From Infirmifilum sp. NZ (GTDB lineage Archaea > Thermoproteota > Thermoprotei > Thermofilales > Thermofilaceae), in NCBI RefSeq assembly GCF_022693705.1, contig NZ_CP094288.1, positions 176,356 to 240,355 of the forward strand: 64,000 nucleotides of DNA, written 5' to 3'. Below the pieces are notes generated by a model. That model saw only the letters and a program-made list of their open reading frames with translations, made no database searches and was not told where the DNA came from. This document shows positions 48,325 through 57,343 of the stretch, piece by piece. Each line of letters begins with the position of its first letter. Position 1 is the stretch's first letter. The translations under genes were made by a program, and so were the position numbers.

Positions 48325-51300
48325 ATGGTTTTAATCCCTGCGAATGCCGTAGAACACGTGTCAAGCCTAAGCCTCTCCGAGATCGAGAGAAGGCTGTTCG
48401 ACCTTCTCGCATCGACGGTGCTCGGCTTCTCCGAGCTCAACGAGTGGAGGCTCGGAGACCGGGAGGTGGAGCTACCCTTCATGCGCAAGGCTAGGGCCGA
48501 CGAGGAGATTACGCTCGAGCGAGAGGTCAGCCTGCCCGCGGATGCGGGCTCGTGGCTCCTCAGGCTCGACATCACGGGAAACGGTGAGCTGTACGTTGAC
48601 GGGGAGCTCTACCAGGCGCTGGACGAGTACCACAGAGTGGCCGTGCTCCAGCCTGGCTCCCACGCGCTGCGCTTGTCGGCCACCCCCAGGAGGCTGTTCG
48701 GCGAGAGCCCCTGGGTTTTTGGCTTCCTCGGTGCGGGAGCCGCCTCGGTGCTGTGGGACGAGTTCGTGAAGGCTCTCTCGCTCATGGACCTCGTTCCGCT
48801 AGCTAGGTCCGACGCGCGAGTTAGGGAGGCTCTCGCAGGCGCCGCGTCGAAGATCACGGTGACACCCTCCCAGCTGCAGGTCTACGCGGCCACCGTCCTG
48901 CTCTACGGCTTCACGCTCCAGGACAGGAGCCCGGAGTTCCGCGGACTAAGGTGGGACTACGCGTACAACTCGTCCGTGTACGGGTCAGCTGTGGCGAGAG
49001 GGCTCATCGCCGACACACCGCGGCCCAGCCCCGAGGAGGTCAAGAGGGAGGTGGAGGAGGCCGTTGTGGAGGTGCGTCGGCTTCTGGGGGGTGAGAGGCC
49101 CGGCGGCGAGATCTACCTCTTCGGCCACGCGCACATAGACACGGCGTGGCTCTGGCCATTCAGCGAGACGAAGCGCAAGGTCAGGAGGACATTCAGTACG
49201 GTTGTGAGACTCGCGGAGCTGGGCTACAGGTTCACCTACGCGCAGAGCGGGGCGCAGAACTACGCTTGGCTTGAGGAGCTGGACCCACGCCTCTTCGAGA
49301 AGCTGAAGGGGCTCCTCGCGAGGGGCTTGTGGCTGCCGGTTGGTGGGATGTGGGTGGAGTCGGACACCCAGCTCGTCACGGGTGAGTCCCTTGCGAGGCA
49401 GTTCCTCTACGGCCAGAGGTACTTCGCGGAGAAGCTCGGCAGGAGGTGCAGGATCGGCTGGCTCCCCGACAGCTTCGGCTTCTCGGCCCAGCTACCCCAG
49501 CTCCTGAGGAAGTCCGGGCTTGAGGTGTTCGTGACGCACAAGGTCATGTGGAACGACACGAACGAGTTCCCGTACCACGCCTTCGTGTGGAGGGGGCTCG
49601 ACGGCTCGGAGGTGGTGTCCCACATCCTGGTCCAGACGTACAACGGCGTCCTCACGGCCGAGGAGCTCCGGTCCCTGTGGGAGAGGTACAAGCAGAAGGA
49701 CGTGTTCCCGGTGGCCGTCCACGCGTACGGCTTCGGCGACGGCGGCGGGGGGCCAACTATAACGATGCTCGAGCGCCTAAAGCTCCTGAAGGAACTATCC
49801 ATCACCCCCCGGCTGGTCGAGGCCCCGAGCGAGGAGGAGTACCTGGCTCAGCTCCGGGCCAGCAGGGACAAGTTGCCCGTCTGGGCCGGGGAGATTTACA
49901 ACGAGTTCCACCGGGGAGTGTACACCACCAACCTGAGAGTCAAGCAGCTTATGGCGAAGGCTGAGAGCGAGGCGATGTGGGCTGACTTCCTGGCGGCCGT
50001 TTCGCTACTACACGGAATCAGCGGGCCGAGGACTTTCAGCGAGGAGTGGAAGACCATACTCAGGAACCAGTTCCACGACGTCCTCCCCGGCTCCTCCTGC
50101 TACGAGGCCTACCTCGAGTCGTACAGGGAGCTGGAGGAGGTTCTGCGGTCGCTGGGCACTGCCTCTGGCGAGATGCTCAGGAGCGTCGCCGAGAGGATCT
50201 CGTCTCCTAAGGGGAGCATAATCCTGTTTAACAGGCTCTCGTGGCCCGTGAAGCTCCCCGTTACGCTGCCCTCTTGCCGATACGCTTCACGCTCGATCCA
50301 CGCCTGCCAGGAGGAGGGCGAGGGGGCTGTGGCCGTAGTTTCGGTGCCGGCGCTCGGCTACACGGCACTCGAGCCAGCTGATGAGCCGAGGGTGGCGGGG
50401 GAGGCTAGAGCCTACGAGGAAGAAGGGAGGGTTGTTCTCGAGAACGAGGGGGTGCGCGTTGTCATCGAGAAGGATGGGAGGATCTCCTCCGTTTTCAGCA
50501 AGAGGCATGGGTTCGAGGCAGTCAAGCAGGTGGAGTTCAGAGTTCACGTGGACAAGCCTGGGAACTTCGACGCCTGGGATATCGACAGGTCGGCGCTGCA
50601 GCTCCCCTCCGAGCTCCTCGTGGCCTCTGAGGGTCCGAGGGTGGTCTCCGGCGGGCCTTGCGCTGCTAGGGCCGAGGTGGTGTACAGGTACCGCGGCTCC
50701 ACGGTGAAGCTCCGGGTCAGCGTCTACTCTGGCCTGGACCTCGTTGAGGTTGAAGTGGGGCTTGAGTGGAGCGAGAAGTCCCGCCTCCTGAAAGCCTGGG
50801 TGGACACCGCGCTCGACGTCGACCACGCGTACTGCCACGTGCCCTTCGGGGTCGTGAGGCGTCCCACGAGGCCTTCGGACAGGAGGTCTGAGGCCATGTT
50901 CGAGGTCCCAGCGCTCCACTGGGTGGACCTCAGCGACGGCACGCGAGGTCTGAGCCTGATAGCGACGGACAGGCACGGCTACAGCTTCAGCGGCGGCAGG
51001 GTTGGCCTGAGCATCCTGAAGTCCCCCTCGATGCCTAACCCCTGGTCCGACCTCGGCAGCATGACCACGAAGTTCTACCTATACCCCCACCTCGGAGACT
51101 ACGTCACGGGTGAGGTGTACAAGGTCGCCTACGCGCTGTTCTCAGGCCTTAAGGCCGCCTCCAAGGCGCAGACTGGGGGCGACCTCCCGCCGGAGGGATC
51201 GTTCCTGGAGGTGCGCGGGGGCATTTTGGAGTCCCTGAAGGTCTCTGAGGACCTGAGCGGCATCGTCGCGAGGGTCTACGACATCACAGGCCAGGGTGCG

Positions 51301-51456
51301 GTCGTCGAGGTGAGGCTCCCGAGAGAGGTGTCGCTACTCGAGTCGGATATCCCAGAGCTTGACCTTAAAGAGCTCGGCTCGGGCGCGAGCTCCTTCAAGG
51401 TGAACCTCTCACCCTTCGAGGTGAAAACGCTCCTCTTCCGGCTCAGCCGCCGCTAA
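48325..51456 (+). CDS. GH38 alpha-mannosidase
   Basis: Cytoplasmic class II alpha-mannosidase of 1043 residues. The first zinc-site motif GHAHIDTAWLWPF lies near residue 266, WLPDSFGFSAQLPQ near residue 380 holds the nucleophile Asp, and RNQFHDVLPGSS near residue 580 is the third conserved zinc/helix motif. Middle and C-terminal beta domains follow. It removes alpha-linked mannose from glycans or glycoconjugates. ATG 48325 is chosen; no signal peptide is present. It lies between the GH63-like gene and the sugar importer genes. Confidence 0.95.
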   Translation: MVLIPANAVEHVSSLSLSEIERRLFDLLASTVLGFSELNEWRLGDREVELPFMRKARADEEITLEREVSLPADAGSWLLRLDITGNGELYVDGELYQALDEYHRVAVLQPGSHALRLSATPRRLFGESPWVFGFLGAGAASVLWDEFVKALSLMDLVPLARSDARVREALAGAASKITVTPSQLQVYAATVLLYGFTLQDRSPEFRGLRWDYAYNSSVYGSAVARGLIADTPRPSPEEVKREVEEAVVEVRRLLGGERPGGEIYLFGHAHIDTAWLWPFSETKRKVRRTFSTVVRLAELGYRFTYAQSGAQNYAWLEELDPRLFEKLKGLLARGLWLPVGGMWVESDTQLVTGESLARQFLYGQRYFAEKLGRRCRIGWLPDSFGFSAQLPQLLRKSGLEVFVTHKVMWNDTNEFPYHAFVWRGLDGSEVVSHILVQTYNGVLTAEELRSLWERYKQKDVFPVAVHAYGFGDGGGGPTITMLERLKLLKELSITPRLVEAPSEEEYLAQLRASRDKLPVWAGEIYNEFHRGVYTTNLRVKQLMAKAESEAMWADFLAAVSLLHGISGPRTFSEEWKTILRNQFHDVLPGSSCYEAYLESYRELEEVLRSLGTASGEMLRSVAERISSPKGSIILFNRLSWPVKLPVTLPSCRYASRSIHACQEEGEGAVAVVSVPALGYTALEPADEPRVAGEARAYEEEGRVVLENEGVRVVIEKDGRISSVFSKRHGFEAVKQVEFRVHVDKPGNFDAWDIDRSALQLPSELLVASEGPRVVSGGPCAARAEVVYRYRGSTVKLRVSVYSGLDLVEVEVGLEWSEKSRLLKAWVDTALDVDHAYCHVPFGVVRRPTRPSDRRSEAMFEVPALHWVDLSDGTRGLSLIATDRHGYSFSGGRVGLSILKSPSMPNPWSDLGSMTTKFYLYPHLGDYVTGEVYKVAYALFSGLKAASKAQTGGDLPPEGSFLEVRGGILESLKVSEDLSGIVARVYDITGQGAVVEVRLPREVSLLESDIPELDLKELGSGASSFKVNLSPFEVKTLLFRLSRR

Positions 51457-51666
51457 ACCCAAGCGTGGCGTGCGGAGTTGTTCTCCCGAAAAGTATCCCA
51501 GTTCTACCGGCTTACTCTACCTAAGTGGTCATGTGAAAGAGCTGTAGCGGAAACCTTAGGGGGTGGGGAAAACGATTAGGCATCGCGCTCACGCCTTCCC
51601 GTTGCTGGGTTGGAGCCACATATACGCGATAAGCGGGGCAAATGCGTCTAGAGGCGCGAATGATGC

Positions 51667-52425
51667 TTAGGAAGCCTCCTGGAGGGGTTGGCCCTTCCTG
51701 ATTATCTCGATGACTTCCTCGGGGGTCACCTCCTCCTTTGGAGTGTCGGCTATCTTCCTGCCGTGGTCGAGGACCACGATCCTGTCCGCGACCTCGTAGA
51801 CGTGGTAGATGTTGTGCGAGATTATGATGACGCTCACACCCTGGTTCTTAACCTCGAGCACGTGGTCTAGCACCCTCCTGGTCTCCCTCACCGACAGCGC
51901 CGCTGTAGGCTCGTCTAGGATCAGGAGCTTGGCCTTGAAGTGCATAGCCCTCCCGATCGCCACCGACTGCCTCTCACCTCCGCTGAGCTTCGCGACCCTC
52001 TCGCTTGGGCTCCTGAGCCTCTTGAGGCCTATGCTCTGGATGATGCTCCAGGCCTGCTCGTCCATCGCCCTCCTGTCGAGGAAGGTGAACGGCCCTATCT
52101 TCTTGGTCGGCTCCCTTCCCAGGAAGATGTTCCTGCTGATGCTGAGGAGGTCTATGAGGGCTAGGTGCTGGTAAACTATCTCCACGCCGGCCGCCCTGGC
52201 CTCCGCGGGGTCGCGGAATATCCTCGGCTGCCCCTCCCAGTAGATCTCACCCTCGTCCGGCTGGTAGACGCCAGCGATTATCTTCACCAGCGTGCTCTTA
52301 CCCGCGCCGTTGTCCCCCACAAGCCCCACTACCTCGCCTCTCCCGACGTGGAAGTCCACGCCCCGGAGGGCCTCTACGCGGCCGAACCTCTTGACGATCT
52401 TCCTCATCTCTAGGAGCCTCTCCAT
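51667..52425 (-). CDS. CUT2-type sugar ABC transporter ATP-binding protein (single domain)
   Basis: ATPase of 252 residues related to one half of RbsA/XylG. Walker A GDNGAGKST, signature LSGGERQSVAIGRA, Walker B LLILDEPTAALS and H-loop IIISHN are present. RbsA normally has two fused ABC domains; here there is only one, so it should work as a homodimer. It is the last gene of the binding protein-permease-ATPase set and starts 7 nt after the permease. Confidence 0.9.
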   Translation of the reverse strand: MERLLEMRKIVKRFGRVEALRGVDFHVGRGEVVGLVGDNGAGKSTLVKIIAGVYQPDEGEIYWEGQPRIFRDPAEARAAGVEIVYQHLALIDLLSISRNIFLGREPTKKIGPFTFLDRRAMDEQAWSIIQSIGLKRLRSPSERVAKLSGGERQSVAIGRAMHFKAKLLILDEPTAALSVRETRRVLDHVLEVKNQGVSVIIISHNIYHVYEVADRIVVLDHGRKIADTPKEEVTPEEVIEIIRKGQPLQEAS

Positions 52426-52432
52426 AGGCGGA

Positions 52433-53422
52433 TCACCCCGCTGTCACGAACTTCTTGACGATGAAGGTGTTTATCACAGTGGCGACTATGAGTATCACTC
52501 CTATGAAGGCGCTGTACCAGTACGCCGGGGCTTTCGCCAGCACGAGCCCGACGCGTGTCATGGCTACGAGGAGGGCTCCGAGGAAGGTTCCCGCGATGCT
52601 CCCATAGCCCCCCGTCAGTAGGCAGCCGCCGAGCACCGCGCTCGTGATAGTCTCGAGCTCGAGCCCCTGCCCCAGCGTGGGGTCGACGACCTTGAAGCGC
52701 GAGAAAGCCATCAGCCCCGCGAGCCCGGCCATTAGCGAGGAGAGGCCGAAGTTTACGAGCTTCACCCTCTGGACCCTCACTCCAAGCTCTCTAGCAGTCG
52801 CGGCGCTCGCGCCCACAGCGTAGGTCCAGTTGCCGTAGGGTGTGTAGTCGAGGATCACCGCGTACAGCACCGTCAGGAGTACGAGCCACATCGCGCTCGT
52901 GCGAAGGCCCTCCGTCCCTATAGGGCCGTTCAGCACGTCCGTGAGCCAGTGAGCGACCTCGAGCCGAACCGGGAACCCCCCTGTTACCGCTAGGAGGATC
53001 CCCCTGAGGAACATCATCATGCCCAGCGACGTTATGAAGCTCGGGATCCCCGTCCTCACTGTGATGTAGCCCGTTAGAACGCCTAGAGCGAAGGCCAAAG
53101 CGAGCATGACTATGCTAGCCAGCAGGAGGTCTACACCGCTGTTGGCCATCAGGGCTACTCCCATCGGGACCAACGCGTAAACCGAGCCGACGGACAGGTT
53201 GAACTCGCCCGTGATCATGAGGAAAGCCACGCCTATGGAGGCTACGCCTAGCTCGCCCGCCAGGGTGAGGATGCTATAAAGCGTAGTCAGTGTGGGGAAA
53301 CGGTCAGGCGCGAGGGCGGTGAAGGCTATGGCTATCGAGAAGAAGCTCGCTACAACGCCCAGCTCGGGGTGCTGAAGGAGGAAAACAGGCAAAGACATCT
53401 TCCCTTTATAGCCTGACCCCAT
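52433..53422 (-). CDS. CUT2-type sugar ABC transporter permease (RbsC-like)
   Basis: Membrane permease of 329 residues with about ten helices and the BPD_transp_2 pattern: GEFNLSVGSVYALVPMGVAL, TVRTGIPSFITSLGMMMFLR and SAVLGGCLLTGGYGSIAGTF are shared with ribose/xylose/simple-sugar permeases. ATG 53422 or 53398 may be the start. It follows the binding-protein gene after 40 nt that include an oligo-T run. Confidence 0.92.
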   Translation of the reverse strand: MGSGYKGKMSLPVFLLQHPELGVVASFFSIAIAFTALAPDRFPTLTTLYSILTLAGELGVASIGVAFLMITGEFNLSVGSVYALVPMGVALMANSGVDLLLASIVMLALAFALGVLTGYITVRTGIPSFITSLGMMMFLRGILLAVTGGFPVRLEVAHWLTDVLNGPIGTEGLRTSAMWLVLLTVLYAVILDYTPYGNWTYAVGASAATARELGVRVQRVKLVNFGLSSLMAGLAGLMAFSRFKVVDPTLGQGLELETITSAVLGGCLLTGGYGSIAGTFLGALLVAMTRVGLVLAKAPAYWYSAFIGVILIVATVINTFIVKKFVTAG

Positions 53423-53444
53423 CAGCGATCACCCACGAGAAAAT

Positions 53445-53452
53445 AAAAAAAA
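53445..53452 (-). terminator. Oligo-T run between binding protein and permease genes
   Basis: TTTTTTTT on the minus strand, 11-18 nt after the binding-protein stop codon. It may end part of the transcripts, so the binding protein is made in excess over the permease and ATPase, as common for importers. Confidence 0.45.
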
Positions 53453-53462
53453 GGTGTAATTT

Positions 53463-54533
53463 TCAGGCACCACCTGTGGTAGCGATCTGCTTCCTGACGG
53501 TGTCTAGCTTAGCCTTGTCGATGACTGTGGGCCCTGTCGGCACGTGGGCTGGAGGTATAATGCCGTACTTGACGTAGAGGTACATGAAGACCACCGGCAG
53601 GAAGCCCTGGGCGAAGGGCTGCTGGCTGACGGCGGCGTCGAGCTCTCCCGCCTCGATGGCCTTCAGTATGGTGTCATCGATGTCGACTGTGAGCAGGTGG
53701 ACTTTGCCTACGAGGTTCATCTCCCTGAGAACCTGCAGCGCGGGGTGTGCGCCGAGGGGCCCTAGGGTGAAGATCACGTCTGTGTCGGGGTGGGCTGTGA
53801 GGTAGTCCCGGAAGGCCTGCGCCGCCTTGGTCGGGTCGGTGGTGATATCTAGCTTCTCAACGGGGGTTCCGGGGTACGCCTGTGTGATAGCGTCCGTGAT
53901 GCCCTTAGCCCTGGTTTCGAGGCCTACGTGCCCTACCTCGTGTATGCCTATGACGACGCGCTTGGGTTTGTATCCCTTGTCGACCAGGTACTTCGCGAGG
54001 TAGTAGCCAGCATCATACTCGTTCTGACCAACGTAGCTGAGGTAGGGGATCCTCTGGTTCTCGGGCCTAGGGTCTGGAACGTTCACCGCGATTATCGGGA
54101 TACCCTGGCTTATCGCCCTGCGCGCAGGCTCGTCGAGGGCCTTGTAGTCCGTTATCGTAAGGATGATCCCGTTGGGCTTAGCCGCTATCGCGCTGTTGAG
54201 GAGGTCGACGAGGGCCTGGATGCTGAACTTCTCAGGCCCGCTGTAGACGACCTTAACGTTGAGAAGCTGCCCGGCTAGCTGAGAGCCCTTGATGACAGGA
54301 GCCCACCACGGGTCGGCGGGGCCGCCGTGGGAGACGTAGTAGAAGGTGTACTCGGGAGCCCCTGCCGGGGCGCCTGCCTTGTACTGCTCCAGCTGCTTCT
54401 CCAGCTCGGCGTACTTGGAGTAGGGCACCATCGTCGCGGCGGCAAATCCGTAGCCGACCACTGCGCCTATGATTAGGCCGATTACAAGGTAGACGGCTAT
54501 CGTCGTCAGCTTGCTTTTTTGTTGCTGGCTCAT
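53463..54533 (-). CDS. Sugar-binding protein of a CUT2-type importer (RbsB-like, Peripla_BP_4)
   Basis: Protein of 356 residues: an N-terminal hydrophobic anchor (about 11-32, IAVYLVIGLIIGAVVGYGFA), a charged spacer, then a two-lobed periplasmic-binding fold (YYVSHGGPADPWWAPVIKGS, ALVDLLNSAIAAKPNGIILT, IPIIAVNVPDP, VGQNEYDAGYYLAKYLVDKG). It captures a simple sugar outside the membrane. A CATATATAG box about 26 nt before ATG 54533 suggests a leaderless message. The position next to the mannosidase locus points to a sugar released from glycans (inference). Confidence 0.92.
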   Translation of the reverse strand: MSQQQKSKLTTIAVYLVIGLIIGAVVGYGFAAATMVPYSKYAELEKQLEQYKAGAPAGAPEYTFYYVSHGGPADPWWAPVIKGSQLAGQLLNVKVVYSGPEKFSIQALVDLLNSAIAAKPNGIILTITDYKALDEPARRAISQGIPIIAVNVPDPRPENQRIPYLSYVGQNEYDAGYYLAKYLVDKGYKPKRVVIGIHEVGHVGLETRAKGITDAITQAYPGTPVEKLDITTDPTKAAQAFRDYLTAHPDTDVIFTLGPLGAHPALQVLREMNLVGKVHLLTVDIDDTILKAIEAGELDAAVSQQPFAQGFLPVVFMYLYVKYGIIPPAHVPTGPTVIDKAKLDTVRKQIATTGGA

Positions 54534-54720
54534 ACAACCTTCTCGTGCAATAACACTCTATATATGATTATACAGCAAGGTTTATATTATTCACTCTTTA
54601 AGAGTTAAGGAGCTTGAACTGAGGATTAGCTGGTGCTCCGGCTTGCGATATCTAGTCCCTTTTAACTCATGCAACACTCTGCGATATACAACGAGGCCGT
54701 TCGATCAAGGGCAACTCTTC

Positions 54721-56043
54721 CTACTGCGAGTAGAAAGCCTCGAGAACCTTGCGGGTCGTCTTGTAGCTGAACTCCACGTTCCTGAGGGACACGCGCTCAT
54801 CCACGCCGTGAACCATCTTGAAGAGCTCTTTAAGAGGGAGGTCGGACCTGAGGGGGACGAAGCCGTAGGCCTTTGATCCGAAGGCGCTGCGAAAGAACCT
54901 GGAGTCTGTGCCGCCTGTCGACATGTAGGGCGCTATTCGAGAGCCCGGCGACTCAGCCGCCACAGCCTCTTCTATGGCCTTGTACAGGCGTGTCCCGACG
55001 GGCGACTCCGTGGCGCCGTCGGTGTGGATGAACTTCAGCTCGTAGCTGATGCCCCTCAGCAGCTCCGCTATGTATCCTCGGACCCAATCCTCCCCGTAGC
55101 CGGGCAGGAGCCTGCAGTCAACGCTGAGCTCGCAGGAGGACGGGATCACGTTCACCTTCTCCCCGCCCCTAATGACCGTGGGGGCCATCGTATTCCGGAG
55201 CATCGCGTCCAGCATCGGCGCGATTTCCCACGACGACCTCAAGAGCATGGGGAGCCCGAGCCTGGACGTGAGCAGCACTCTCAGCGGAGCGGGCACGCCC
55301 TGGGACTCGAGCATCCTCTCGAGCATGAGCTTAACGTAGGGCTTGACGTCCAGCGGCGGCTGCCGAGAGGCTAGCCTTGCAGCGGCCTCAGACGCCTTCA
55401 GCACCGCGTTGTCGCCCGACCTGGGCATCGAGGCATGGCCCGGAGATCCCTTGAAAGCCAGCTTAAACCAGTAGACCCCCTTCTCGGCCGTCTGCACGAG
55501 GAAAACGCTCCCCCTCTTCCCCGGAACCTCGAAGCCTCCGCCCTCGTTCAGCACGTACTCCGCTTTCACGAGCTCCGGGTGCTTCTCCACCAGCCACCCC
55601 GCGCCCATCCTCCCGCCCATCTCCTCGTCGGCTGTCGCTGCGTAGATGAGGCGTCCCTTAAACCTCCTGGACTCGACGAAGTCCAGGAAGACGCGGAGCA
55701 TCACGGCGACGCTCAGCTTGTCGTCGACAGCCCCGCGTCCCCAGATGAATCCGTCCTTCACCAGCCCCGAGAAGGGGTCGACGCTCCACTCCTCGGGGTT
55801 AGCGGGTACGACGTCGAGGTGGGAGAGTAGGAGCAGGGACGGGCCCGGCTCATTGGACTCGGCCCACGCTACAATGCTACCCCTGTTTGGCGCGCTCTCG
55901 AGCAGCTTGTACTCGACGCCTGCTCCGCTTAGGGCCTCTGCGATGAGCTTCGCGGCAGGCGTCTCGTTGCCTGGAGGGTTAGTGGTGTCCACGCGTATGA
56001 GCTCCGAGAGCATGTCGGCGACAAATGCTACTTTGGGATCCAC
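54721..56043 (-). CDS. M20-family metallopeptidase (ArgE/DapE/ACY1-like)
   Basis: Cytoplasmic di-zinc peptidase or deacylase of about 440 residues. Metal-ligand motifs are LLLSHLDVVPANPEEW (His, Asp), WGRGAVDDKLSVAVML (Asp), ATADEEMGGRMG (catalytic Glu and ligand Glu) and a C-terminal STGGTDSRFFR with the last ligand region. GTG 56043 is preferred: the longer open frame to 56217 adds 58 residues of unlike sequence, and a CTTATGCG box lies about 26 nt before 56043. The substrate may be a peptide or an N-acyl amino acid. Confidence 0.88.
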   Translation of the reverse strand: MDPKVAFVADMLSELIRVDTTNPPGNETPAAKLIAEALSGAGVEYKLLESAPNRGSIVAWAESNEPGPSLLLLSHLDVVPANPEEWSVDPFSGLVKDGFIWGRGAVDDKLSVAVMLRVFLDFVESRRFKGRLIYAATADEEMGGRMGAGWLVEKHPELVKAEYVLNEGGGFEVPGKRGSVFLVQTAEKGVYWFKLAFKGSPGHASMPRSGDNAVLKASEAAARLASRQPPLDVKPYVKLMLERMLESQGVPAPLRVLLTSRLGLPMLLRSSWEIAPMLDAMLRNTMAPTVIRGGEKVNVIPSSCELSVDCRLLPGYGEDWVRGYIAELLRGISYELKFIHTDGATESPVGTRLYKAIEEAVAAESPGSRIAPYMSTGGTDSRFFRSAFGSKAYGFVPLRSDLPLKELFKMVHGVDERVSLRNVEFSYKTTRKVLEAFYSQ

Positions 56044-56297
56044 GGGTAAGCTTCTCGCCCAAGCGCATAAGCCTTTCGCTCTTCGAGGCTCGCTGACGGA
56101 CCCAAGTATAAAAGGAGGGAGCGGGCAGTTCTCCCGCGCAAACCACCCAGTGAACTCCTTCCTCCGCATTTTAAGGTTAAAGGTGCTCTCAAGGGCTTTG
56201 CGACGTATAACCTCCAATAAAAAAGTTGGGATACCGGCTTCGCATTTTAGAAGAGAGCTGATTCGAATCTCGCGCTACGTTTTTATCGGAGGTCACC

Positions 56298-57134
56298 GTG
56301 GCTAGCGTAGGGAGGGTGTTGACAAGCAGCCTCAGCGACCTCAAGAAGGAGTTCCTCAGGCTGTTGGATACAGACGAGGAGTTCCGCTACGCTGTGGCAG
56401 GCTACCTAGGGTACTCCGAGATCCTTAACGAGCTGAAAGCACTCCGCGAGGAGCAGCGGAGAATCTGGGAGAGCATCGAAAAGCTGTGGAACGAGGTCAG
56501 GGCTCTCAGAGAGGAGCAGAACAAGCTGTGGGAGGAGATCAAGAACCTTAGAGAAAACCAGGAGAAACTCTGGCAGGAGGTCAGGGCTCTTAGAGAAGAT
56601 ACCAAGACCCTTTGGGAGGAGGTGAGGACTTTGAGGGAAGGTCAGGAAACTCTGAGTGAGGGGCAGGAAAAGCTTTGGGAGGAGGTGAGGACCTTGAAGG
56701 ATGGTCAGGAGAGGCTGTGGAGGTACATGAAGGCCGGCTTCGCTGAGCTACGGGCAACGCTGGGGGCCACGTTCGAGGACTACGCCAGAGCATTCCTAGA
56801 GGTGATGCTGGAGGAGATGGGTTACCCCGGGGCGCGCGTCACAAGAGGGTACCTGCTCCGCGACAGAGAGGTCGTGGAGGTCGACATGCTCTGCGAGAAC
56901 CCCCTTGTGGTAGGCGAGGCGACTTCCAGGATCCAGAGCATCGAGGATGCTGAGAGGGAGGTTGAGAAGCTCACGGAGAGGGTCCGCCTCGCTGAGGAGA
57001 AGTACGGGAGGAAGCCCGTCCTGGCTGTGCTCGCCGTGGGCTCCGCCCCCCCAGAGGTCCTCGATAGGCTCAAATCGCTCGCCGAGAAAAATGGCTTCAA
57101 GCTGGTCGTTGGCAGACTGTACGAGGAGAGCTGA
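56298..57134 (+). CDS. Coiled-coil protein with PD-(D/E)XK-like C-terminal domain (DUF3782 type)
   Basis: Protein of 278 residues. Residues 1-40 are helical; residues about 45-150 form a long coiled-coil built of near-perfect 14-residue repeats (LWxEVRALREExxK). The C-terminal domain (about 160-278) has the restriction-endonuclease-like pattern EVDMLCENPLVVGEATSR (Asp, then Glu-x-Thr) and a strand VLAVLAVGS. Such proteins are frequent in Thermofilum and Sulfolobales with unknown role. GTG 56298 follows an ATCGGAGGT-type site. A nuclease role is possible; the Lys of (D/E)xK is replaced by Thr. Confidence 0.8.
   Translation: MASVGRVLTSSLSDLKKEFLRLLDTDEEFRYAVAGYLGYSEILNELKALREEQRRIWESIEKLWNEVRALREEQNKLWEEIKNLRENQEKLWQEVRALREDTKTLWEEVRTLREGQETLSEGQEKLWEEVRTLKDGQERLWRYMKAGFAELRATLGATFEDYARAFLEVMLEEMGYPGARVTRGYLLRDREVVEVDMLCENPLVVGEATSRIQSIEDAEREVEKLTERVRLAEEKYGRKPVLAVLAVGSAPPEVLDRLKSLAEKNGFKLVVGRLYEES
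56484..56714 (+). repeat. Tandem 42-nt (14-residue) repeats in the coiled-coil gene
   Basis: Five 14-residue units of the form LWxEVRALREEQxK and one 7-residue half unit run from 56484 to 56714. They are conserved at DNA level too, so copy number may change by slippage or recombination and alter the length of the coil. Confidence 0.7.
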
Positions 57135-57343
57135 GCTGGACTCCCTGCGCCTTCACCCCTTAGGCGCTTCCGCTCTCGGGATGCGATTCTTCAAAGTAGG
57201 AAGAGCTGTCGAAAAGTCAGCGCTTTCCGCTTGAACATTATCCCCTGTGTGCGGCGGTCAATGCACGTGAGGGCTTCTCCGAACTGGCATGGAGTATGCG
57301 GTGATTATCGATAGATAACACTTTATACTCCACTGCTGATTTA

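Noticed and set aside
56484-56714. CRISPR-like array
   Set aside because: The repeats are contiguous 42-nt coding units of a coiled-coil with no spacers. I found no CRISPR array elsewhere in the window.
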